Shown here: piece after piece, positions 39,752 to 50,340 of the stretch
Position numbering within the stretch: the first letter of the stretch is position 1
Layout: each line of letters starts with the position of its first letter
DNA from: Zymoseptoria tritici IPO323
Lineage: Eukaryota; Ascomycota; Dothideomycetes; Mycosphaerellales; Mycosphaerellaceae
DNA length: 64,000 bases
Reading direction: 5' to 3'
NCBI RefSeq assembly: GCF_000219625.1
Contig: NC_018217.1
Span: 1,302,001 to 1,366,000, forward strand
Translations under genes and position numbers: made by a program
The notes under the pieces: model-generated
What the model was told of the DNA's origin: nothing
Database searches by the model: none
The model's input: only the letters and a program-made list of their open reading frames with translations

Positions 39752-42175
39752 TCATGTCACCTCAACGTTATAGATTCGCACCGAGAAGTCATCGCTCGCC
39801 GAGGCCAGATGACAAATTGTTCTTGCAGTGCTTTCAGCTCTCGAAGGTCGTGGTCGCCATCGAAGAGTATTGATCGTTCCGCTCGGCGATATGCTTCGAT
39901 CCAGTCGCTCTGTTGACAGCACTTCGTACGACCGACAGTCGAGTGATACTAGCGAGATGACTCCTTCTTCGTTGCCGTATGCAAGAAGCAGCGCACCACT
40001 TGGGGTTGGCTCAGCCTCGAAGGCTACAGCAGTGACAGAGGCACCAGCAGCAAGCGTGGCTTTGCACTCAGCATTGCCGTCGTCAAGACGCCAGATCTTG
40101 ACGGTCTTGTCGCGCCCAGCTGTTGCGAAGACATGACCCGCTCTGAGAGGCGCCCAGCAACAATCCAAGATCATGCGACTGTGACCCTTCGGATTTGCTG
40201 CGAGCGGAAGGTACGTCTTGAAGTCGTCTTTGGACCTCTCAAAAATGGCCCATTGTCTGTCCCGACCGACACTCAGCAGGAATCGATCGTCGCGCGAGAA
40301 TGACAGACTTGTGACAGTTAGGCTGTGGGCTGTAAGAGCCGGCTTCACTTCTCGCCATTCCTGCGTATCGTACAGTCGAATGACGGCGTGATCGATGGAG
40401 CTGGCTTTGCACGCGGTGGCCACTATTTTCCCATCGCTGCTCGTAGTAACAGCCGAGATTTCGTACCCATGACCATACAGCTTCTCGTGCTCAGGCCAGA
40501 GGGTATATCGAGCGAGATGGTCCTCCAAGGGGGGATGAGCGAGGTCCAGCGTGGTTTTACGAACACCTGATGTTGAGTCAACGTTGTCATCATCCTCAGC
40601 GTCGCCATTATCCACGCCGTTGATTGTTTCACCTGCTCCAGTGGCAGCAACTGCTTTATTCGAAAGTCCAAGGACAGGAATGTTGGCGGCGTCAGGCAGA
40701 TCGTCGATGACCGAAGCAGCGATGCTACCAAGTTCAGCGATCAACGCATCGACAGCCTTGGGCTTGTTGAAAACTCGCAGCAGCTTCTCGTCAGCACCAG
40801 AAATGAAGCGATTCTCTGAAATCGCATCAACGCAATTCAGATCATAGCCATGGATCTGCGGCCTGGAGAACTCATGCCACGACGATCTCGCTTCTCTCCT
40901 CCATTCCGCGATGAGTCTCGTCGTCTGATCGGAGCTTGTAGAGAGTAGCCAGTTCCCAGCTGTTGACCAAGCTATGCCTTGGACCTCCAGAACGTGACCG
41001 CTGATACCAGTCTTTTGAACCCACATGTCGTTAATGGGATCGAAAGTCCAGCAACGCCAACTTCCAGTACGTCCCAGACTGACGACCGATTGCCCTTCCG
41101 ACTGCCACAGGCCTGTCCAGAATCCACCAGTACTTCCTGTAGCTGACGTGGAGCCTTTCAGCGAGCTGATTTCGCCCAGCCTACTAGTACACACCCAAAG
41201 GCCAGTGGCTGAATCGGCACTCCAAATTGCAAGAGAGTTGTCCGCCGAGGCTGAAAGCAATACGGGCGCACTCGTACGAGAACCACGTGGACCCCATCGA
41301 GCTGTGTATACCCAATCTTCGTGTCCAATCAGAAGAGCTTCGAAAGTCACCGAATATTTCGAGTCTGGCCTTCCCACTTGGTGCGCCTTGTTCGACAGAC
41401 TTTTGGCGTCGGTCTGAACTGACAGTCCACTGGCAATGTCGTTGCCCGCTTGCATGACGTTTTGACCTTGTCGGAATCGCCATAGACGAATGTATCTATC
41501 CTGGCTGGCTGAAGCGAGCAGGACGTCACTGTGTGGCGCATTGCATTCGTGCGTGAAGTCTAGTGATCGTATCCAGCTCTCGTGTCCGCTAAGTGTAGCC
41601 TGGAACTCAAACCCCTCAGCATCCTTGGATTTCACAAACAGTTGAATGACAGTAGATGTCCCAGCGACAGCAAGTAGGAGATCCTCATTAGGTAACGATG
41701 TCACTGCCAGAGCCAAAGGCAGATATCTCGGCTTCAAGGCAATGGACTGGACAAGTGAGGCTGCGCCATCCTTGAAACTCCAGACATTGACCGTCCCGTC
41801 CGCAGCCCCGGAAACGAAGATATGGCGTTGCTGCAAAATGGCCAATGTGTTGATCGAACCGGCATGCTCGGACAAGCATTGAGTCTCACGGAATCCGGAA
41901 ACTGTGCTCGAAGTATCTGACCAAACGCGGATCGTCTTGTCGGCACTACCACTGAGTATGTACCGGTCTGAACCGTTTTCGTAGATCTTGACTGCATTGA
42001 CAGTATCCGAGTGGCCGGCCAAAAGTGAGCTTACGCCAGCTTGCCGTTCATCTTCAGGATTCCATAATGCTATGTTGTTGCCCGCTCCGAAAGCCAGAAG
42101 TCCAGTCGCCCAGTCGGCTGCTGATGAGTGCCTGTTGCCACCGGCAGCAATATATTCGGTCGTCGTCCGCGTCAT
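39752..42175 (-). CDS. ELP2: Elongator subunit 2, WD40 protein
   Basis: A single exon of 807 aa from the ATG at 42175 (MTRTTTEYIAAGGNRHSSAA), which matches the family start. A longer frame begins at 42343 but only adds a Ser/Arg-rich leader. Two seven-blade WD40 propellers are expected. Visible repeats include ALWNPEDERQ, SADKTIRVWSD, ASASQDRYIRLW, SADNSLAIWS, STSSDQTTRL, AGRDKTVKIW and SASDDFSVRIYNV. The block HGYEISAV is typical of Elp2's second propeller. Elongator adds the carboxymethyl group to U34 of certain tRNAs; Elp2 is a scaffold. It is head to head with URM1. Confidence 0.93.
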   Translation of the reverse strand: MTRTTTEYIAAGGNRHSSAADWATGLLAFGAGNNIALWNPEDERQAGVSSLLAGHSDTVNAVKIYENGSDRYILSGSADKTIRVWSDTSSTVSGFRETQCLSEHAGSINTLAILQQRHIFVSGAADGTVNVWSFKDGAASLVQSIALKPRYLPLALAVTSLPNEDLLLAVAGTSTVIQLFVKSKDAEGFEFQATLSGHESWIRSLDFTHECNAPHSDVLLASASQDRYIRLWRFRQGQNVMQAGNDIASGLSVQTDAKSLSNKAHQVGRPDSKYSVTFEALLIGHEDWVYTARWGPRGSRTSAPVLLSASADNSLAIWSADSATGLWVCTSRLGEISSLKGSTSATGSTGGFWTGLWQSEGQSVVSLGRTGSWRCWTFDPINDMWVQKTGISGHVLEVQGIAWSTAGNWLLSTSSDQTTRLIAEWRREARSSWHEFSRPQIHGYDLNCVDAISENRFISGADEKLLRVFNKPKAVDALIAELGSIAASVIDDLPDAANIPVLGLSNKAVAATGAGETINGVDNGDAEDDDNVDSTSGVRKTTLDLAHPPLEDHLARYTLWPEHEKLYGHGYEISAVTTSSDGKIVATACKASSIDHAVIRLYDTQEWREVKPALTAHSLTVTSLSFSRDDRFLLSVGRDRQWAIFERSKDDFKTYLPLAANPKGHSRMILDCCWAPLRAGHVFATAGRDKTVKIWRLDDGNAECKATLAAGASVTAVAFEAEPTPSGALLLAYGNEEGVISLVSLDCRSYEVLSTERLDRSISPSGTINTLRWRPRPSRAESTARTICHLASASDDFSVRIYNVEVT

Positions 42176-42372
42176 CGCAGTAGCGTCATGGTTGTTTATG
42201 AGTTTCAATTCAAAAGTTCCATCGAAATCTCGCAGTCTCGAAAAATCTCGATCTAACTGCCTCGGGTTAGAACTAGCCTCTCGGTCATCAGAAGACATCG
42301 CCCTTTCCAACGACCGAGCATCACGAACATATGTAACATGCATCGAGCTTCGAACGCGTGCAGATTGTGATC
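42176..42372. promoter_or_regulatory. Probable bidirectional ELP2/URM1 promoter
   Basis: Only 197 bp separate the two start codons (29 bp if the outer ELP2 ATG is used). Both core promoters must lie here or inside the opposite gene. No factor site is identified. Confidence 0.55.
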
Positions 42373-42796
42373 ATGGCGGAGAATATCAACATCGTGGTCG
42401 AGTTCACGTAGGTGAGGCCTCAATACCGCGCCTGCAACGAATTTGTACTAAAATCAGTTCTAGCGGCGGCCTCGAACTTCTATTTTCCGATCAACGGCAA
42501 CACAAAATCTCGTTACCAGCAAAAGACCCGAAAGGCGAAGCTACGAGTGTAGCGTATCTGATCAAATGGCTATGCGACAATCTCATGAAAGACCCGAGGA
42601 AAGACATGTTCGTACTTGATGATACAGTGTACGTTACCTCAAGATCATTCCGTGAGGCCCATGCTTACGTGGTGGCAGACGACCTGGCATTCTTGTCTTG
42701 ATCAACGATGCGGATTGGGAATTGGAGGGCGAGGACAAGTACGAGCTTCAGAATGGCGACAACATTATATTCGTCTCGACTTTGCACGGCGGATAA
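42373..42796 (+). CDS. URM1: Ubiquitin-related modifier / sulfur carrier
   Basis: Exons 42373-42407, 42464-42628 and 42679-42796; 105 aa with phases 2 and 2. The start [11 protein letters not shown], the centre [18 protein letters not shown], and [17 protein letters not shown] with the C-terminal FVSTLHGG match Urm1. The terminal Gly-Gly is adenylated and thiocarboxylated by Uba4 and then donates sulfur to U34 of tRNAs reading Lys, Gln and Glu codons; it is also conjugated to proteins. The length fits the family (about 100 aa). Assignment is firm. Confidence 0.94.
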
Positions 42797-45019
42797 AGAT
42801 GGAATCTCGCAACGCGGGATGGCGAACCAAACAGACCACTCGGCGTTTGGACTTTTGGTCGTTCTGGAGCGGCGAAAGCCCAGCCCAGCGGAAAAGGGGC
42901 AGGGCTCTGTCGGGAAACCGTCCGAGAAGTCGCCCGATTCTTCCGAGTGCAGTCTCATGTCGAGCTGCATCCCCCACTCTGTCCCTGGACGTATATCCAC
43001 AAACCAGAGCCATGTCTGAGGGTGCGCTGGAGGAAGGAGCCGGCGGGCGAGCTGAATGAAATCCATGAGGAGGGGCTGCCCAGCGCGTCGTAGCATTGGG
43101 ATCATCACGTTTCTTGTTCCTCCGGCTGTCAATTCGTGCAGGAATAGACTTCGATCGTCCCTCACAGAGGAGGATGTTACAACAGTCTTGCACTATCTGA
43201 TAAGACGTAGCTCGAGCAAGCGACATGGTCCCTCGCCCTTAAGGTCAATCGAGGAACAGTCACCTAGATGGCGACAGTTTCATTTAGTGCTCGCCTTCTC
43301 CACACGGCTCATCAGTCATCGTACCTTGGCCGGGCATGCTTCAATCGAGGATGGCTACGCTGCCGAGACAGCGGTATCAATACCGTTGGAGAAGTTGGCA
43401 TGTCGGCTTCGACGGCTATTCAAGTGAGTCAGTGGAAGTCGTCCATGGACGTTCACATGTCGCCCAACGGAGCTGGTCAGGTAAGTTGATGAGATAGAAG
43501 AGACTCCGTGCATGTACGCTGGCACGCCGACGCACCCAAAGAGTACTGTAGTACGTACCGGTAAGGCAGTCGACCACCTACTGTGTCATGCCCTTCACCA
43601 GCAAGCACTGAACCAAGTGCACGAGTAACGTCGGCGGTAGGGGCGTCGACAGGTATGTCATCGACCTATCGATCACATGCGGCCCCGATGCATGTCATCG
43701 GACGTCCACACACAAAAGGCAAAGTCGCAACGTCCGGAAGCATCGCATATAAATCACCACTCCACCATACCAGCCCTTGTGCAGAACGTCCGATCTCCGG
43801 CCGGACTCGCTCGCTATTTTTCCGGTCCGAAAGCAAGTGGGAATCTGAACCAAGAGTCTCGAACCATCGTGTGGCTTGTGGGTCGCGGGTGCGCTACGCA
43901 TGCAGGAGGTTGACGATGATGTATGGTGAATCTGGGACAGACGCGTGAACGCGTGAACCGCATTTGGAAAAAGAGGCGTTGTTTCGCAAAGATGGCGGCT
44001 GATGCAGTGTGCTGTCAATCGTGGTCAGTAGACTTGACTTGTCGCTCAAGGAAGGCACTGTAAGAACTCTTCTTACAAGGACAACGTACGGAAGAGAAAG
44101 ATCATCGCTGTTCAGTCTTTCATACAGTAGCCACAACAGCCGTACTATATAGTCCTTCGCCTCAACTCTTGACGTTCCTCGCTGCCAGAACGAGAATTCA
44201 ACAGTCAAGGCTTCCACCTAGCTCGAAGACATTATCATAAGGTATCCTCCATTGGCACCAAAGCTTTCAAGAACGCGGGAAAATGATGACAAGTAGAAAC
44301 ATGAAACGTAGCAACCATAAGAAAACTCCATTGTTTTTGAACGTTTCCCTTGCTCCTCTGCGATTCTCCTCGCTTTCACATAGCATCCTCATTCTTCCCA
44401 GTAGGCTCCACTCCGCTCAGTTGGGTATCCATCCGTTCCGTCCATTCGTGCAGTCCTTTCCAGAGCAGACTCCATTCCCTCACAAGGACGTTGATGGGAG
44501 GGGTCTTCCTATGTCTCTCCTTTTTCAGCCCCACGTCCAGCGGAAAGGGCAAAGGACGTTTCCCATTGAATTACGTCCTGGCCCTGCCTTCCATATCCCC
44601 GTCGCCAAAGTATCACAACGCCGACCCAAAGCAGATGTCGCTCGCGCAGAAAATCAAAAATGAAAAAGAGAATGGTTTGTCGTGAAAGACATGTGCACGC
44701 GCAAAGAGGCGAGCACTTCGATCCAGGAAGTCTCAAGAGACGATTATCCTTTCACGGGCAACTCAAATCACTGTCTTCTCTCCTCACGCATCACCATGCT
44801 GCTGTCCCACAGGAACAAGCATCAGCCGAGAAAGGCAGCGAAGCAGCATCCGTCGAGAGTCAACCCGAATTGTGGGTCTGTTATGAGTTGTAAGAGGAGC
44901 CAATGGGCATGGCGGCGCTGGTCTGTAGCAGCGTTCATTTCAAGGCGCCAGTATCGTTCGTCGTTGATTCTTCAGAGCGTTGTCGACACTGAGTTAAAGG
45001 TATGTCTCGTGCTTGTTCG
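42797..45019. other. Intergenic region without recognisable genes
   Basis: About 2.2 kb between the stops of URM1 (+) and the homeodomain gene (-). There are short open frames on both strands (for example minus 42765-43226 and plus 44283-44663), none with family motifs or splice-consistent structure. The part near 44300-44700 is likely 3' UTR or spacer. Confidence 0.35.
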
Positions 45020-47211
45020 TTATTGCTGTTGTTGCTGTCCAAGGGAGTGCGGATCCACGTATAACATCTGCTGCGTGTTCATGTCCATGCCATGACCCGG
45101 ACTGGTGAACATCTGCTGATCATCGGCGAGTTGTTGCATGTGCCCAGGACTCGAATAGGCTTTCGAGTCCTGGTACAGCATTCCGTTGTCCTGAGGGCTA
45201 TTGAACATGGATGACTGGTCGTGAGAAATGTGCGATGGAGTGGAAAAGGAGACGCCGCTGTCCTGGTGCATTGAGCTTTGGTGCTGGGATGGCGACTGAT
45301 AGTTGCTGCTGTCTGCGTTGTGTTGAGGACTTGATTGGAAGTGCATTTGCTGCTGGCCGGACATGTTCATGTTGTTCTGAGAGTCTTGGCCGCTGTTGGA
45401 TGGCGATTGAAAATTGAACATGCCATCGTGCATGGGCGATTGAAAGTCCTCCTGCAGACCCGGGCTTCGGAACGGCAGCGCCATCTGCTTGTTGAAGGTC
45501 TCCGAGAGGTAAAGACCTTCATCGCCAAGTTGAGACCCTTCACCGTGGTTGCCAAAGATATCGGCGCTTTGACTACGGCCAACTCCGTTGAGAGGAGGCG
45601 AGTGATCCGCGATGACAGGATCACCATGGCTCGACATTGAAAGCGGAGTGTTGCTAGTGCCGATCATAGCGCCAGCATCAACAGACAAGAAGCCATTGTT
45701 GAACGATGAGTTGAATTGTGCAGCGTGCATGCCCTCCGCAGAAGGGGCAGCGCTGAAGAACCCTGGAGTGCCGAATTCACTTGGCGAGTTGGCAGTGGTT
45801 GCTGAGAGAGCGCCACTGTACGGGAGGCCCATGTAGCCAGCCGAGGTATCGATGCTGAGATGTGAGCCAGGAGGCCCGTTGGCAAAAGCATGTTGATGTT
45901 GTGGAATCGGCGCAAAGATGTTTGGATCTTGCATGGGCTGCGGTGCAGACTGACCTTCGTGCTGGATGAGGAATGAAGGCATGGGTCCATTCCGCAGCAT
46001 GTTGAAATCAACAGCGACTGGCACGGACCGACTTCGCTGGCGTTTGTGACCACGCGGACCAGGAGGTCCCATTAGTCCAGCATTGGGCTCTGGCGGAGCT
46101 TGAAGAAACATGCCACTGTGAGGATGCATCAAGTGGTTCGGTTGACTCGCAGGACGGTGGCCAACGGGCGAGACGGGAGCAGAGACAGCAAATACACTTG
46201 GATCAAACATGTTGTGAGCATGTCGATTCTGGTATGACTCGAGAGACACCAGCTTGGCGAGTTGCCCGCTGAGGACTTTCGACGGGCCGCCGAGCTGGTG
46301 CACCATGACCTGACTCGCTTGCTGGTCCTCGGTGAAATCACCACACTCGTAGAAGCCGCCGCTGCCGGAGCTGTCCATGTAGAACTTTGGCGGCCTAGTC
46401 AATTCGATGATCAGACCGCCCGAGCGTTGCGATGCACCCTCAGCAGCAGCCAGAACATCTCCCTGCTCCAGTGTGATGTTCTTGATCCAAGCGAAGGGGT
46501 ATTCGATCTTATATCCTGCAGAGTCGTTGTTGATGTAATAAGTGATGCACGCCTTGTCTGGCGAGTAGAACACGACCAAGTCCATGGTGCTCTGACCTAC
46601 TCGACGCCAAGTACCAATGGAGAGTGACCGGCAGTGGAAATGCTGAATCACGACCTTGCCAGAGGACGAGTCGGTGTTGAGTGAAAAATTGCCGCCACCA
46701 TAAGGAGCAAAGCCAGGTCGCCCGCCCATCATCCCAGCTGGAAGGCCTTTTCCTGGACCGTATGCCTGCATTGCCAGATACTGCCGCATCGATTCCGGGA
46801 TACTATCGCAGTCCTCGCCGCTTTCGATACTTCGCTTGGCAATGTTCTTGATTTTTGCACGCCTGTAGATATGTTAGTAGTTGTCCCAGTCGATCATCCA
46901 CCAAAAACCCACCTGTTTTGGAACCAAATCTGCACCGAACGCTCGGTCATGTTGATATCTGATGCAATCCGCTCTCGAACTAATGCCGTAGGTGTGGGAT
47001 TCTTGTTGAACTCAACCTCGAGGGTCATGAGCTGATCTTGCGTAGCTCGCTGGCGTTTCTGGTTCTTTTGTTGCTGGGTGAGGGTGCTCTTTCGGGGAGG
47101 TCGGCGGGCGGCATTGTTCGCGCTAGAATTCGAGTTCGTGGGCGTGGTCGAGCCATCCTGCGAGAGGGATGACGAAGACTGTGAGAGTTGTGGTTGCATG
47201 ACTTCGGCCAT
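45020..47211 (-). CDS. Homeodomain transcription factor (PHO2/pah1-like)
   Basis: Exons 47211-46913 and 46862-45020; 713 aa. The 50-bp intron has a CTACTAAC branch site and splits the homeodomain's third helix (QIWFQNR | RAKIKN), a common intron position. The homeodomain spans about residues 38-105 ([20 protein letters not shown], then QLMTLEVEF). A conserved domain follows ([18 protein letters not shown], then [18 protein letters not shown]), seen in filamentous-fungal homeodomain proteins. The C-terminal half is Gln/Ser/Met/Pro-rich and likely activating. Relatives control conidiation and hyphal growth, which is family knowledge. A long leader with (AATG)4 at 47637-47652 and a GACGAC tract near 47795 precedes it. 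Confidence 0.9.
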
Positions 47212-50200
47212 GTTGTAGCCTTGCAGTCCGTGGACTACAAGACGTTGATTGTGGTATCGGGTTGTCCTAGAACAAAGAGATGTCGGTCGTCGGTTGCGGC
47301 GCAGGCGCTGCGGAACTGAACGTTTGACGGCCGGCGGACAATTGAGTGTGAAGCGGACGAAGTGAAGTCGAGTCGATGGTCCAGCAATGGGGTGGTGGTG
47401 CGTGGCAGCCAGCTGTCGCCGTGAGATTCGAGCCGTGGTCGTAAAAGGTATGTACCAACGACCAGGCGCGGAGAATGTAGTCGGAACTCTGCGCTTCTGC
47501 TTGGTCCGATGATTAGGCGCTGCGATGCAGTGATGCGGTGCAGTGCAATGCTCGGCTGTAGGCGAGCAGATCGATGAATGGAATGCTGGAATAGAGGCTG
47601 ATTCGTAAGAGAATGGACGATTCGACGTAGCCGATCAATGAATGAATGAATGGATTAGGGACGCGGTGCCGGAAAGAGTGACGGCGGGCCAGGCGTGCTC
47701 CTTGTTCAAACCAGGTCAGAAAGGGAGTTGAAAGGAAAGACAAGTCGAATACGCAACGTCGTGAAAGAGTGATTGACGCTGGTATCGATAAGAAGACGAC
47801 GACGACGACGGCGGAGATGAGGAAGAGGGTGTGATAGTATGAGGTGGATTAGGTAGAGGGCAGGTCGAAGTAATCTCCTGAGAGGAGGACGGGCGGCTTG
47901 GTAGTGGGCGAGGGGAAAGCGAGTGGAAAGAATCGCGCTCTCGCTCGGCAGCTCTCGCTCACGAGTCGATACCCCTTTGACGGATGCTCCCGTCTCACGC
48001 TAAAAGTAGGAGGTAGACCCAAAGACTTCACACTCTACGTTCCAAGCAGCTACTGCATCAGATCACCACCAGGACCCGCGCTATCACCAATGCGTCCGCG
48101 GCGCGTCGACGGCCGTCATCGCCTGATGGTGTTTCCCGCTCCTTACCATAAACCATCAAGTGCTTCCTCGTGCTTGGTAATCATGGAATGACCGGCGAGC
48201 GCTCTCCGTACCTGATCTCGCATTTGACAGTCCACGTCTCCCGTCTATGGCCCGGTGTGTTGCAGCGTGCGTGGAGTGAGTATAAGCGGCTATTGCATGG
48301 CATTCTCACTGTTGTCGGAGTTGTTGACACTCCCAACTGCTTGAGTATAGCAAGTTGCGACGCCTGAAATGGCTTGCATCGATTGGTCACGAAGATGCCT
48401 TGGCCACGTAGAGGGACTTGACCTGCTCGCCTACATAGATGGGTCGCCGCCATCTGCACCTTTATTGACTTCGATCTGCTCATGGCCTCTACGCCCCAGT
48501 CTGCCATTCCCCTTACAAGGTCAGCACGATGCTCCTCTTGGATATCGAAATCACACACGTGCCACACTGCAGACCGCTGTGGTGCAGCTGGAACATCCAA
48601 GTGTACTGGTGGTGAGGCAGCCAGTGATGTGAAACCTCCAGTCCGTGCTACGGAACGCGCTCTCCACGTTCCCTGTGATCGGTCCATGGTCAGCAAAGAC
48701 TGTGCAACACTATCCCTGCCCCCAAGTGCCCCGTCGGCGGGATTTATGGGAGGCTTGCGTCTAGTTGGTCAGCATTTGCAAGGGCTAAGGCAAGTACCTC
48801 GGACGGCACTTAACGGTACATCCTAGCTAAGGCATCCGGAAAGGGGAGGGGTGCAAGAGGAGACACCACTACTCATCACTGTCATCAGGCATGACACTCA
48901 CAAATGCTTCCGCGGCGATTTTACTTTTTGTATCAATGCCGTCGCCTGTCTTGCCAACGAGGCTGTGACAATTCTCGGTCGCAGATCACAACGGCTTTAA
49001 GTGCGCGCACACCGGCGAATGTGAAGCATCCTAGCATGTTCAAAAGCTAAAAATATTCACCCTTGTTCCTGATCCCCTCGGATGTATACAGTAAACTTGT
49101 TACACATCGGCTCACTCGGGAAGTTGATTGCGGTGTCAACGTTCGTAAAGCCGTCCTCCAACCCTTTCCAACCAAGCCACAGGAAGCGTCTGGATCTCTT
49201 CGCTTCGACCTTTTCCGCATGAAGAGTGAACAAGTGGTCGGTTCCTGAACCTGAGGTCTAGCGTACCGTCCAACACGTATGTAACGCGTCCCGGGGAGAC
49301 AAAGGAAACCTTGAAACGCAACAAGCACTGCCCGTCCAGACCGCCACATATCGATCGGCTGGCAGCGATGGAGTTTGGATGACAGACTAGGTCCGATTGC
49401 TGAGCCGTGCGTGCGCAGTCTCGATCCATCGTGATGTTGAAAATGATGAAAGCAGCACACAGCTTCCGAGCGCGCAAAAACGTGCGGGACAGGGCGGTTG
49501 TCAGCTCCGGTCGTTCTTTTAGCGCCAGGAACAGCCGCTGCAAGGCCGCGCCGCGCCGGAGCTTTCGAGCGAGCACGGCGGAGAGGATCGGGTGACCTCA
49601 CTTCCTTCCATTGTGAGAAGAAGCGGGGGTCAAAGGCGGATGAAAGTTGATGATTCCAGCCTCCAGCTGTGCAACGACACATGTTGACATGTTACCACAA
49701 ACGGGAATGGCATCACTTTCGCCAGTCGCCATACATGATGCACGACATCGATCGCGCCACGCTCTGTGAAACTGTGGCTGAGAGGTCCCATCTGTTTGCC
49801 GTGGATCTGAGACACGGAGGCAGTGCATGAGCTCTTCTCCGGACTCAGCTTCCGATTCTCCGAATGTCCTTTGTTTGATCCTACATCACAAATCCTGGAG
49901 TGCCCGTTTCCATCACTTAGTGTCCATACAACTTCGCGGGACATCTCAACAAGCTAACGTCTTAATAAGCTGAGCAGGTAAGTCAGTGGAACAACTTCGT
50001 ACAATGTTCGAGTAATATAGAAGGCCGCGTTGTTGGCAGTGCAGACAAGTCATTGGTCTTCTTTGGAAAGTCGTTTTTGGGAAGTGGTATTGCGTGAGTA
50101 CCTGTACTGCAAGCTGGTCATTTTCTGCGGCGTACTACTCTATGCCTCGATGTTCACTAACTGATATTGTCGGGCTTCGCCCTTTGATATTGCCGCTCAG

Positions 50201-50340
50201 GTCTCGACAGTAGCCAACCATCGAACCACTCACAGACAGTATCTGTATGACCTGTCAAATAACGTCATTCATCCTCCTCCCGGCGGACTCGGTTTCTATT
50301 CTTAGGCCGACTCGAGACGAGACACGCCAATACAGCGCCA
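47212..50340. other. Long intergenic region
   Basis: About 3.1 kb between the start of the homeodomain gene and the stop of POL3, both on -. The first 700 bp is probably leader and promoter with microsatellites. The remainder has only short open frames without family features. No tRNA B box or terminal repeats noticed. Confidence 0.35.

Noticed and set aside
42765..43226. Minus-strand frame downstream of URM1
   Set aside because: Arg/Ser-rich random-looking translation that overlaps the URM1 3' exon.
44283..44663. Plus-strand frame in the URM1-homeodomain gap
   Set aside because: No family similarity; position fits 3' untranslated sequence or spacer.
47898..49682. Several short open frames in the 3.1-kb gap before POL3
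   Set aside because: None has motifs or a splice-consistent extension.
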